From positions 62,001 to 126,000 of IMG/VR virus record IMGVR_UViG_3300028676_000005: DNA of 64,000 bases; one strand, 5' to 3'. The notes under the pieces are model-generated. The model had not been told where the DNA came from, did not search any database, and saw only the letters and a list, made by a program, of their open reading frames with translations. How positions within the stretch are numbered: the stretch's first letter is position 1; each line of letters starts with the position of its first letter. Source of the DNA: a virus. The position numbers and the translations under genes are program-made. Positions 1 through 7,649 of this stretch are shown here, piece after piece.

Positions 1-964
1 GGTTAGCAGCCTCACCAAACTCTGTGTACTTCATCCACCAGTTAGGTCCAATGATACGCTCGAACACTTCCAACATGTCAGCTAACAGTGCTGGATAGTC
101 TTCAGGGAACACATCATCGTTAAACCGAAAGTTGCTAAACAAGATCTCAATGAAGTTTGGATACTTGGAGCGAATCATTTTGCGATTCTTTTCAATACCA
201 AGATCGTCTTCATCAAGAATGGCAAGAACTTCTTTAATACTTTTAATGTCACCATTGGTGATCATGTACTTAAGAGCTTCTAACGCGGCATCTCTTCGTA
301 CATCGCCAAAGCCAGCGGGATAGCTGTTCCAGATACCACGGTAACCGTTACGCATCCCATACTGCGCCGCGTTGTTAAACAGTGTGTTATACAAAGCACT
401 TGTAACGCTGCGGTCTACAAACTGGTCAACACCGGTGAGCTTGGTAAGCATCTTTAACGTGTTACCGCCAATGATACTGCGCCAGTTCTTGTTAGCGGCA
501 AACTTCTTACCGTCTGTAGTAACCAGCCCCCCAAGGTTAACCCCAGTAATGCGGGTAAACTCTGAGTTAATCTCGTTAGCAACTTTTCGCATTGCATTAG
601 ATTCACTGCTAACAGGAAACCCAAGCTGTCGACTAGCCGCTGCTAAGATACCGTCGGTGTCAAACGTAACACCGTCACGACCAACTTTAATACTTTTGGT
701 AATGTCCTTGGTATTAAGCAACCCATGGGAGATTGCGCCAATAACACCATCCAGCACACTTACTACGTCATCACGGTATTCGGTAATGGTACCCTGCACA
801 CCAGTATCACGACTGGTTTTAGTGGCAATACCATTCTTCATCCGATCCGATGTGACGTTCATTGGATCTAAGTTGTCTTGCTTAACCCGAAGCATCGAGT
901 TATTGGTCTTAGTCTTAAACGTGTTAAGACTAGGCGCAAGGTTGACTCCCTGAAACGGGTCCAT
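1..964 (-). CDS. Large protein of unknown function, probable virion component; C-terminus beyond the window
   Basis: An open reading frame starts at 964 and runs off the left edge, giving at least 321 residues. AAAAGGGG lies six bases before the ATG and supports this start. The protein begins MDPFQGVNLAP, has no signal peptide or membrane segment, and is mixed alpha/beta in composition, with a Trp pair (PNWWMKY) near the visible end. I recognise no family. Its place next to other leftward late-type genes suggests a structural role, which is inference only. Confidence 0.6.
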   Translation of the reverse strand, partial: MDPFQGVNLAPSLNTFKTKTNNSMLRVKQDNLDPMNVTSDRMKNGIATKTSRDTGVQGTITEYRDDVVSVLDGVIGAISHGLLNTKDITKSIKVGRDGVTFDTDGILAAASRQLGFPVSSESNAMRKVANEINSEFTRITGVNLGGLVTTDGKKFAANKNWRSIIGGNTLKMLTKLTGVDQFVDRSVTSALYNTLFNNAAQYGMRNGYRGIWNSYPAGFGDVRRDAALEALKYMITNGDIKSIKEVLAILDEDDLGIEKNRKMIRSKYPNFIEILFSNFRFNDDVFPEDYPALLADMLEVFERIIGPNWWMKYTEFGEAAN

Positions 965-997
965 AGCTTACCCCTTTTCCTACAAAAAAATAAAACA

Positions 998-1027
998 AGT
1001 TAAAGGGGGATTTCTCCCCCAGTAACT
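998..1027 (-). terminator. Intrinsic terminator of the 1027-1485 gene
   Basis: A G/C hairpin pairs 1005-1010 with 1015-1020, and an outer stem pairs 998-1002 with 1023-1027. Read leftward it is followed by a T-rich run (TTTTATTTTTTT), as in a Rho-independent terminator. It lies between the stop of the 152-residue gene and the start of the edge gene. Confidence 0.75.
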
Positions 1028-1485
1028 TACTTGTTCTTTTCAGCTTCTTTGGTAACTGCAACTTCGATCAACTTCTTACGATCTCTAGTCACCAACTTGA
1101 TGCTGTCTGAAACCCTTATGATGTTACCATTAAGGTCTTTTACGGTAATGTCTATTTGACATTCTTCAAATTCTGTAATGCTTAAGCCTTCTAAGAATTT
1201 GTTGAATGTTAGTCTGGGTGTATGAAAATAAGTGTCCCGAATATTACCGCTTCGGGTTTGCCGCTCGACTTTAGCCTTTTCTGGATCTGGATTGGTGACT
1301 ACCCAATCGAGATACCGACTTAAGAAGTTATTCCACCGAAATGGGTTCATCTCCATCTTTCTAAGAATTGCACGGAACAGCTTTGCTGGAGAATCCTCTA
1401 ACTGGTGATCCTCGACATACTTAGGAGAAATGGAACTTAGCTTATTTGCTTTGAGTTCTTTCCTCCCTTTAGAGGGCTTTGTCAT
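1027..1485 (-). CDS. Hypothetical protein, 152 aa
   Basis: The N-terminus is lysine-rich (MTKPSKGRKELKANK) and the C-terminus is highly charged and also lysine-rich. I see no membrane segment or catalytic motif. It overlaps the upstream 203-residue gene by 17 bases, so the two are probably translationally coupled and transcribed together from the early-type promoter at 2107. A terminator follows. Function unknown; a small basic nucleic-acid-binding protein is possible but unsupported. Confidence 0.8.
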   Translation of the reverse strand: MTKPSKGRKELKANKLSSISPKYVEDHQLEDSPAKLFRAILRKMEMNPFRWNNFLSRYLDWVVTNPDPEKAKVERQTRSGNIRDTYFHTPRLTFNKFLEGLSITEFEECQIDITVKDLNGNIIRVSDSIKLVTRDRKKLIEVAVTKEAEKNK

Positions 1486-2080
1486 TGACCAACCTCAACT
1501 GGGAATGGATTGCAATCCGCACCACAGTGAGGAAGTCATCCAGCATTAACTTGAAGTACCGAGAGTTAAAGAACTCCATGAGCCCTACTGACAACTCGAT
1601 ACGGTTAACCGCATCAAAACGTTGGCCTTCTTCCCGCTCGTGTTCTTTAGGGAACTCAAGACAGTAGATGTGCAGTAGCTGTGCAAACTTGTAGATAAAT
1701 GTTTGAGTTGCTTTATGGTTGCTGTGCCAATCCAGAAATTCACGTTCCCTTGTGATGTCACCCAGTTGATGAAAGAACGGATCGAACTTGAAACGCTCGT
1801 CGGTAACTACCCGCTGAAGTAGCTCTAAGGCTTCTCCAGACGTTTTCGTGTAGGCCGAGATGTCGAGTGTCATAAGCCACTCAAAATCGTTTTCAAGCTC
1901 TAGTGGGACGTTCTTAAGACAATCGTATAGATCATGAATTGTTGAGTCAAAGCTGACCATCGGGTGCTTTGCTCTGGCTATAATCAAATCGATGCTTGAG
2001 ATAGCTTCTGAAAACAGTTTACGTTTAATCGGTTTGCCTACAACTGGTAGATCTTTAAACAACAAAAACAACTGGTTCAT
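1469..2080 (-). CDS. Hypothetical protein, 203 aa, first gene of a two-gene early-type operon
   Basis: The protein is mostly helical, rich in Leu and Phe, and shows no recognisable motif. GGAGAG lies just upstream of the ATG at 2080, and a TATATTAC element sits about 27 bases upstream of the start. That makes this the promoter-proximal gene of a short operon that ends at the hairpin near 1000. Function unknown. Confidence 0.8.
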   Translation of the reverse strand: MNQLFLLFKDLPVVGKPIKRKLFSEAISSIDLIIARAKHPMVSFDSTIHDLYDCLKNVPLELENDFEWLMTLDISAYTKTSGEALELLQRVVTDERFKFDPFFHQLGDITREREFLDWHSNHKATQTFIYKFAQLLHIYCLEFPKEHEREEGQRFDAVNRIELSVGLMEFFNSRYFKLMLDDFLTVVRIAIHSQLRLVNDKAL

Positions 2081-2106
2081 AAATTACTCTCCATTATTCT
2101 ACTTAA

Positions 2107-2114
2107 GTAATATA
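2107..2114 (-). promoter_or_regulatory. phiKZ-type early promoter element (TATATTAC)
   Basis: On the minus strand the context is AAACCTATATTACT, close to the conserved early-promoter core known from phiKZ. It lies 27 bases upstream of the 203-residue gene. It is one of eight such leftward elements in the window. Confidence 0.75.
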
Positions 2115-2127
2115 GGTTTAAAAAATT

Positions 2128-2661
2128 ATGACAACGCTAATTACTGAGACCATCGACACTACTGTTTCGGCTACCCCTTTAGTGGATCAGAAACGTAAGA
2201 TAGAAGAAGATGATGTTAACAACCTTCTCCAACTTCTTGCTGATACTCTTCACCCTCAAGAAGAAGATAAAGAGCAAGTTAGCTTCGTTACTGCTCTGCA
2301 ACAGAACCGTCAATTTCTTCTGCGTTATGCAATGCAGTCTTACATGGATAACCCTCGTAGTGCTAGTTTGCTTGAAGGTGTTACCTCCCTTATTGGCCAC
2401 ATGGAAAAGACTGTACGGGACGACCGTAAAGAACGAGCCAAGAAACAAGAGAACCAAGATAACGTTGTATCGTTTAAGCAGATGCTTGATGCAATGAACA
2501 TGATCAAGACTGGTGCTCTTGCAATTCCTGTGTTCGACTTTAACAGCTTTATGCCTGACCCTAGTAAAAGTCTCATCGAAGGATTGGACGTTAAGCCAAT
2601 CAGTGAAAACGAGCTTGTACAAGGTAATCAGATTGTTGATATTGCCGGTAATCCGGTTTGA
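2128..2661 (+). CDS. Hypothetical protein, 177 aa
   Basis: This rightward gene diverges from the 203-residue gene. Its protein has an acidic Glu/Asp-rich stretch near residues 24-50, a charged helical middle (RDDRKERAKKQ) and a hydrophobic, proline-containing C-terminus. The helical region followed by a longer tail vaguely resembles small terminase subunits, but no diagnostic motif supports that. The Shine-Dalgarno is weak (A-rich). Transcription ends at a strong bidirectional hairpin. Confidence 0.75.
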   Translation: MTTLITETIDTTVSATPLVDQKRKIEEDDVNNLLQLLADTLHPQEEDKEQVSFVTALQQNRQFLLRYAMQSYMDNPRSASLLEGVTSLIGHMEKTVRDDRKERAKKQENQDNVVSFKQMLDAMNMIKTGALAIPVFDFNSFMPDPSKSLIEGLDVKPISENELVQGNQIVDIAGNPV

Positions 2662-2672
2662 CGTAATAAGAC

Positions 2673-2709
2673 CTATACCCTACCGGCCCAGAAGGCCGGT
2701 AGGGTATAG
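2673..2709. terminator. Bidirectional terminator hairpin between convergent genes
   Basis: A perfect 16-bp stem (2673-2688 with 2694-2709) with a five-base CAGAA loop sits in the 59-base gap between the rightward 177-residue gene and the leftward 259-residue gene. Equivalent hairpins occur at the other convergent junctions. Confidence 0.8.
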
Positions 2710-2720
2710 GGTTATGTTCG

Positions 2721-3500
2721 CTAGTCAAGATAGTCGTACAGACTGTGCTCGATAGGCAACAGCTTAAGCGAAGGACCCAGGGAGATGAAAGATGCAAGCA
2801 TCCAGTCTTTGGTGTCCCCTTCAAAAGTGTTCTGGCTAAACAGCTGAATGTCTGGAACAACAAACGACGTATCCGGAATAGGCTTAATCGTAAACGTGTC
2901 CATCAAAGCCTTGCTACTTTCATCCAGCAGCAAGTTGTAACGGAAGACATGGTTGTACTGACCGTAGAACGCAGCATCTTGCAGGCTTTGGTCAGAGAAG
3001 ATCGTCTTGATCTCAAACATACCTTTAAAGCTAACACGCAAAGACTCCTTAAGCATGTTGAGGAGGTCCTCATCAAAGCTGTAGGGAAATGTGTTAACAA
3101 ACAATTTAATCGAAGAGATCTCGATTGGGCGTTCTGCAATGTTTTCAATATCCATGACACAAGAAAACAATCGCTTAGTAAGAGCGGTAGGATAAAACAT
3201 CCCAGTAGCCCAATGCTCAACTGAACGCTTATCGTAGATCTCTTTAAATTTAGCCTGATCGATACCCAACCCAGGATAACTGAACGTGTCGTAACGACGC
3301 TCCCTGTAGTTCCTGGAAAGGTATTTATCCCACAGCTCATCGCCTTTGCTTTTGCGCAGGTTAGCGTAGTCGACTTCTTCTTTATCAGTCTGACCAGCTA
3401 CTGGGGGGAAATCTTTCTCAGTTAACAGGTATTGCAGTAACGCACGGCGCACATCGTAGAAAGAATCCAGATCCGCGTAGATAAGAATGTCTTTATTCAT
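2721..3500 (-). CDS. Hypothetical protein, 259 aa, probable virion-block gene
   Basis: This is the last of four closely spaced leftward genes (5091 to 2721); it overlaps the upstream 178-residue gene by 4 bases. The protein is soluble, rich in Tyr, Phe and Asp, and has no signal peptide. It begins MNKDILIYADLDSFYDVRRA. The N-terminal 'ADLDSFYDVR' resembles the first acidic motif of DinB-family polymerases, but nothing else in the protein does, so I treat that as chance. The tight cluster suggests joint assembly or DNA-packaging roles, by inference. Confidence 0.75.
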   Translation of the reverse strand: MNKDILIYADLDSFYDVRRALLQYLLTEKDFPPVAGQTDKEEVDYANLRKSKGDELWDKYLSRNYRERRYDTFSYPGLGIDQAKFKEIYDKRSVEHWATGMFYPTALTKRLFSCVMDIENIAERPIEISSIKLFVNTFPYSFDEDLLNMLKESLRVSFKGMFEIKTIFSDQSLQDAAFYGQYNHVFRYNLLLDESSKALMDTFTIKPIPDTSFVVPDIQLFSQNTFEGDTKDWMLASFISLGPSLKLLPIEHSLYDYLD

Positions 3501-4033
3501 TTACCAGGGCCTTTAGCTTTAGGCTCAACAGGCCTAGGTGGAGCTTTAGTCACGCTGGCCACGTAGAAACGCAACACCAACAGAATGACGTAGTCAATCC
3601 GCATTGATGGTACGCTACCAAGTGTTGGTGCAGTCGAGCCGCTACCGTCAAACAGTTTGCGAGCAAACAGCTCATCGCCGCCGGGAGCGTCACGAAAGAT
3701 GCGCTTAGCCAGATCCAGAAACTTTGAAAGAGTAGCATTGGATTCTTCACCCAGCTCGGTTACAAAGGTCAGCAAGAAAACACGCCACCGATCATTCAGC
3801 ATGTTAACTTTCTTACCAACACTTAGTTTCTTGTTAAATTCCTCGTAGGCTTTGTCGAACTCTACCAATGGAATAAGAAAGATTGTCTTAACTTCTTCTA
3901 TCAGATCCCGGGTCTCATCAATGTCGCTAAAGTCCCAGTCGTTAAACATGCCAATTGCCAGGTTACGCAAGAAAGGTAACCCGGTGAGATTTTCCTCGGT
4001 AATAACTACCGAAGGTGATTCAACCTTATCCAT
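3497..4033 (-). CDS. Hypothetical protein, 178 aa
   Basis: The body is predicted helical, followed by a basic, proline-rich C-terminal tail (TKAPPRPVEPKAKGPGK). The gene starts two bases after the stop of the 227-residue gene and overlaps the next by 4 bases, so translational coupling is likely. No family recognised. Tails of this kind are common on phage proteins that bind DNA or nucleoprotein, but that is only a hint. Confidence 0.75.
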   Translation of the reverse strand: MDKVESPSVVITEENLTGLPFLRNLAIGMFNDWDFSDIDETRDLIEEVKTIFLIPLVEFDKAYEEFNKKLSVGKKVNMLNDRWRVFLLTFVTELGEESNATLSKFLDLAKRIFRDAPGGDELFARKLFDGSGSTAPTLGSVPSMRIDYVILLVLRFYVASVTKAPPRPVEPKAKGPGK

Positions 4034-4035
4034 GA

Positions 4036-4719
4036 TTAGCCCATCCGTTTGTTGATGTTGCTATCCAAGTGCCGTGCACGAAACAGATAATAAACCGTCT
4101 GTAGTACTTTGGCAATGGACCCTTTACGAAGGCTTGCGTTGGTGTTAGTCTTACCGGTGGTTAACAGGTCATTCTTGTAATGACGCAGTGCATCCAAGTC
4201 GCCACCTTTAACGTTGTACAATTCGTTGGACATGATGTCCAGGCCCAAGTTACGAAGAACAGTAATCTCAGGCTGACTCACGCCAGTACTACGACTGTCA
4301 CCCATTACTTGGCCGGTGAGGTCATCAATGTTGTGGTCGTTAGTCGCAGCACCAAACTTGGTTACCAGCATCTGACGTTGTTTACGGATACGCACCAGGC
4401 CGGTAATTGCGGTGTGCGGTGTAACAGACTTAATCCCGGTGTCACCGTCATAGACAACCAACTGCTGCTCATACTCAACGCCATACTTCTTGGCAAGACG
4501 TTGAATAACCGCAAAGTCAATCATCTCTTTACGGTCCCAGTTGCTAATCCAAACACTGAGTGGTTTACCCGCCTCAATAGCAACTACGATGTCGTCTAAC
4601 TGTTTATCGTTAAGAACAGCAAACAGCTTGCGGTAAATTTTGCCATTACCACCACCAGGAGTAAGCGCGTCCATAAACTCCAGGATGAACTTCTCAAAAC
4701 CTGCACGATTACCAGCCAT
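4036..4719 (-). CDS. Hypothetical protein, 227 aa
   Basis: A soluble protein without membrane segments; it has a basic middle (VRIRKQRQMLVTKFG) and an Arg/Asn-rich end. The ATG at 4719 lies three bases after the stop of the 122-residue gene and is preceded by a GGAAG ribosome site. It belongs to the four-gene leftward cluster. No family recognised. Confidence 0.75.
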   Translation of the reverse strand: MAGNRAGFEKFILEFMDALTPGGGNGKIYRKLFAVLNDKQLDDIVVAIEAGKPLSVWISNWDRKEMIDFAVIQRLAKKYGVEYEQQLVVYDGDTGIKSVTPHTAITGLVRIRKQRQMLVTKFGAATNDHNIDDLTGQVMGDSRSTGVSQPEITVLRNLGLDIMSNELYNVKGGDLDALRHYKNDLLTTGKTNTNASLRKGSIAKVLQTVYYLFRARHLDSNINKRMG

Positions 4720-4722
4720 GAT

Positions 4723-5091
4723 TTACTTCCTTTCGTAGCCGAACGTGGTGATGGTCTTTTGCGCGTTGCCAAGAACTTCTTTAGCCGCGGCCATGAATGG
4801 ATCACTAGAGCTGTTAGTCACGACCAACAGTTCATCTACAATCCCGGCCACGTTTTCCAATGTTTGACCAAATACAGTTTTGTTTTTGTCATCTACTGCC
4901 AAAGCTTTGAATGCTTCGTCAATAGTACTTACACCGTAACGACCGCTCACTGTCATTACAGTAACATTCGTTGAGCGCTTGCCCAAAATTGTACGCAACC
5001 GAGTAAGGTAATCGATCGGGTTTTTACACAAACTAACAAAGCCGCTATCGGCAACTACCAGAACTACACTAGAACTAATAACAGGTGTCAT
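4723..5091 (-). CDS. Hypothetical protein, 122 aa
   Basis: This small protein is Val/Thr-rich at the N-terminus (MTPVISSSVVLVVADSGFV), with alternating beta and helical segments suggesting a compact alpha/beta fold. It is the first gene of the four-gene cluster that runs to 2721, just downstream of the terminator after the RecA-like gene. Function unknown. Confidence 0.7.
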   Translation of the reverse strand: MTPVISSSVVLVVADSGFVSLCKNPIDYLTRLRTILGKRSTNVTVMTVSGRYGVSTIDEAFKALAVDDKNKTVFGQTLENVAGIVDELLVVTNSSSDPFMAAAKEVLGNAQKTITTFGYERK

Positions 5092-5117
5092 CCCTTGTTA
5101 CCCCTAACAAAAATAAA

Positions 5118-5154
5118 TATAGTAGGGTTCCCGTAAAAGAAGAACCCCTCTATA
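5118..5154 (-). terminator. Terminator after the RecA-like gene
   Basis: An imperfect hairpin pairs 5118-5130 with 5142-5154 (two mismatches). In the leftward direction it is followed by a T-rich tract. It lies directly downstream of the stop at 5166. Confidence 0.6.
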
Positions 5155-5165
5155 AAAGTGATAAA

Positions 5166-6644
5166 TTACTTAATCCAATATGGCTTACGCTCGCCAATAG
5201 CGATACGAAGCAGTTCCAGGGTAGGCAAGGAGTGCTTGGTAATCAAAGGGTTGGTGTGCCAGTAATCAACAGTGTTGCTCAAAATATCGTCCCAGTCGTA
5301 GCCCTGGTCTTTGATCTTGTCATACAGCTCTTTTGGAGTCATACGATACTTGCGGTCCAGATCCAACCAGATCTGCTGCATGTGACCCATCTGATAGCAA
5401 ATGGTCAGCGCCCGATAAAGTTTCGGGTCAGACATGGTCTTGTCCCAGATTGTAGTACGACCAACTTTCAGTTCTGGATACAGAACGTTCCAGTGACTGA
5501 TAGCCGAACCTTCAAAACCCCACATCTTGGCGGTCTTGCAATAGTGGTACATGGTCAACCCAAATTGTACTCCGAGGCTTTGTGAGCCAATAAAGAAAAA
5601 GTCGCCACCAGAAAGGCCACTCTTATTACGGAATACGTTAAATGGGTAGAACAGAAGATCAGGGTTTTCTTTTGCATTTGGGTCCAGTACAACGTCATTG
5701 CCAAATGGATTTGGATACATCCATTCTTGGTTACTCTTCATTGCGCTACCGCTGACGATACGAATACCCGTCTGTGGAATACGCAGCATGGAACGTGGGG
5801 CTTTCAGCTTTTTGCCAGGAGCAATAAAGACCGATTCTTTTTCTTGTGGACGGCCGGTCATGTTGATAACGTCAGTGATCTGAGCAGTCCACCATTGGAA
5901 CATGCCAATCTCACCACCGAGGTTATCGGCATCTTCAAACACGATACGACGCATGTTACCGATTTGCATGTCACGGGTGCGCTTCTCACCACCGTCATCC
6001 ACGTCACCTTCCTGGAAGTGAGCAGAGACCTTGTGGAAAGGCATTTCAGAGATCGAGTCAACAAAGGACATGATCGGGGTAATGTGTTGCAACGGTTTAC
6101 CGTCATTGCCAAAATAAGGCAGGTCCATGTAGACCCCTTTCTTCTTGGCTTTGATATCCGCTTTAACTTTGGTGTTCAGGTCTTTGAACAGATGGTGGAC
6201 CCAAGTACCGTCAACACCGGAAATAGTACCTTCCAGAGCAGGGTTCTTGAATGGGTTAGCATTCACATCGTTCTTGTTGAAATAGAAGAAGCGTTTGTTA
6301 AACACGTTCTTCATGAATTCGCCAGGGATGCCTGCGTGACGGTCGTACGCTTTAGCAATACGAGTCATTTGCAAGGTGGCCTCGATATCTACCACAAAGG
6401 CAACCGACGTGGGGATACGCCACAGGACGGTAACGATGTCTTCAATGCTGCTACCGGTCTTTTGAGTGTTGCTACCGCCAGTCTTGGCGTTATTATGTAC
6501 AGCCCCGCCATTCAGCCACATGACACCGTCACGGCCCAGAACATATTCACCGTTGATGATGTCAGAAATGGGGTTAATGTTTAATGCCGGAATGATAGAA
6601 TCGGAAGACTCTACTTCTTCTAAGAAGCTAAATGCTGATGACAT
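5166..6644 (-). CDS. RecA/UvsX-like recombinase, putative, 492 aa
   Basis: The order of motifs fits a RecA-fold strand-exchange ATPase. A degenerate P-loop AVHNNAKT (around residue 50) is followed by a beta strand ending in an acidic pair (FVVDIEATLQMTR), a Walker B-like MSFVDSISEM (around 185), a basic loop-1-like segment (RDMQIGNMRRIV), and AQITDVINMTG where RecA has its FINQ motif. The second P-loop glycine is replaced by Ala; T4 UvsX also departs from the consensus there. At 492 residues it is longer than UvsX, with about 150 extra C-terminal residues. It is monocistronic and ends at a hairpin. A virion or degenerate ATPase role cannot be excluded. Confidence 0.45.
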   Translation of the reverse strand: MSSAFSFLEEVESSDSIIPALNINPISDIINGEYVLGRDGVMWLNGGAVHNNAKTGGSNTQKTGSSIEDIVTVLWRIPTSVAFVVDIEATLQMTRIAKAYDRHAGIPGEFMKNVFNKRFFYFNKNDVNANPFKNPALEGTISGVDGTWVHHLFKDLNTKVKADIKAKKKGVYMDLPYFGNDGKPLQHITPIMSFVDSISEMPFHKVSAHFQEGDVDDGGEKRTRDMQIGNMRRIVFEDADNLGGEIGMFQWWTAQITDVINMTGRPQEKESVFIAPGKKLKAPRSMLRIPQTGIRIVSGSAMKSNQEWMYPNPFGNDVVLDPNAKENPDLLFYPFNVFRNKSGLSGGDFFFIGSQSLGVQFGLTMYHYCKTAKMWGFEGSAISHWNVLYPELKVGRTTIWDKTMSDPKLYRALTICYQMGHMQQIWLDLDRKYRMTPKELYDKIKDQGYDWDDILSNTVDYWHTNPLITKHSLPTLELLRIAIGERKPYWIK

Positions 6645-6727
6645 TTATCCCGTTTCCTGTATTTTATGAAAAATATTTTAAATAGAGCAAAAAAGCTCTA
6701 TCAGCTTATACTTATGATGAGGTAGTT

Positions 6728-7594
6728 ATGAAACACTTAAACCCTTCTAACAACGTTGGCACTACCTCTGAACAAGAAGCTGCCCAACGTCGTGAAGTTA
6801 TCCGTTCAGTACAACATCCAGAAATTTTGAGCATCTCCGGTTTTGAAGCACTGAGCATCGGTGAAAGCATTAATCTCTTCCTCAAAGAGATTGGTGGTGG
6901 CATGGACCGTCGTCTGGCTTCTCTGTCCAAGAGTGTCCACCCAGTAGAGTTCCTCAGCGTTAAGCGAGAACTGGAAAAGAATGGCATCCTTTACGTTAAG
7001 AATACCACTGTCCAAATCCTGACACCAGAAGCTTTCATTCCTGGTATGGGTAACATGATGGGGTACACCAAAGCTGTTATCAGCGGCGCTTACATCATTG
7101 GTAGTCTTAAAACTGAGGCGGCCAGGCTATATGATTGGCTTAAGCAGGTAGTCTCTAAAGGCCGTATGGAGAGTGATTTCAAGTGGGCCGTAAGTGACTT
7201 CTCCATGGCTGTTAACAAGGCTGAGACTTTCCTTAAAGACCTGCCTGAGACCAGTCGTTCGGTTACTTACAACCTTAATCAAGTGTACATGAGCTTTGAC
7301 GAAATGTGGGACGTGCTCAACACGTTTAACAACGCTGTCAAAACTATCGGTGGTCGTGATGTGGAAGTGCTCGCCAAAACCTGGCAAGACGTTTACAACA
7401 TCGGGCAACTGTTGGTGCGCAAGATTAAAGCAAGTGACCTGATCATTGACGAGCAGACCATGCAGGACATTGAACAGGTTGTTACCAAGTTCTCTGGCTT
7501 GAATAACGTGGCTGCTGCAATGATGGTGTTGACTAACGAACTTTCTGCGGTGTTTGCTGCACAAGTAGAAACCGTTAAGAAACTTCAGTACTAA
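6728..7594 (+). CDS. Hypothetical protein, 288 aa, possible virion or inner-head protein
   Basis: An almost entirely helical protein with a short Gly/Met-rich hydrophobic segment (IPGMGNMMGYTKAVISGAYIIG, split by small residues) near residues 98-120. GAGG upstream of the ATG supports the start. It is a single rightward gene between two leftward ones and ends at a strong hairpin shared with its convergent neighbour. I recognise no family. Helix-rich proteins of this size are common among jumbo-phage inner-head proteins, so that is a candidate role only. Confidence 0.7.
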   Translation: MKHLNPSNNVGTTSEQEAAQRREVIRSVQHPEILSISGFEALSIGESINLFLKEIGGGMDRRLASLSKSVHPVEFLSVKRELEKNGILYVKNTTVQILTPEAFIPGMGNMMGYTKAVISGAYIIGSLKTEAARLYDWLKQVVSKGRMESDFKWAVSDFSMAVNKAETFLKDLPETSRSVTYNLNQVYMSFDEMWDVLNTFNNAVKTIGGRDVEVLAKTWQDVYNIGQLLVRKIKASDLIIDEQTMQDIEQVVTKFSGLNNVAAAMMVLTNELSAVFAAQVETVKKLQY

Positions 7595-7605
7595 GCAGAT
7601 ATAAC

Positions 7606-7643
7606 CCTATACCCAGGAGCCCTCGCAGGCTCCTGGGTATAGG
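7606..7643. terminator. Bidirectional terminator hairpin
   Basis: A perfect 16-bp stem (7606-7621 with 7628-7643) and a six-base loop separate the convergent 288- and 503-residue genes. Confidence 0.8.
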
Positions 7644-7649
7644 TGTGCT

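Noticed and set aside
2128-2661. Small terminase subunit
   Set aside because: Only a loose resemblance in size and helical content; no large terminase gene is next to it and no motif supports it.
3430-3500. DinB-like ADLDSFYDVR at the start of the 259-aa protein
   Set aside because: The other catalytic motifs of Y-family polymerases are missing and the protein is too short.
5727-6584. 285-codon plus-strand frame
   Set aside because: Antisense shadow of the RecA-like gene with no ribosome site and no recognisable domain.
5166-6644. Tail sheath protein
   Set aside because: Considered because of its size and neighbours, but the motif order fits a RecA fold better and known phiKZ-like sheaths are longer.
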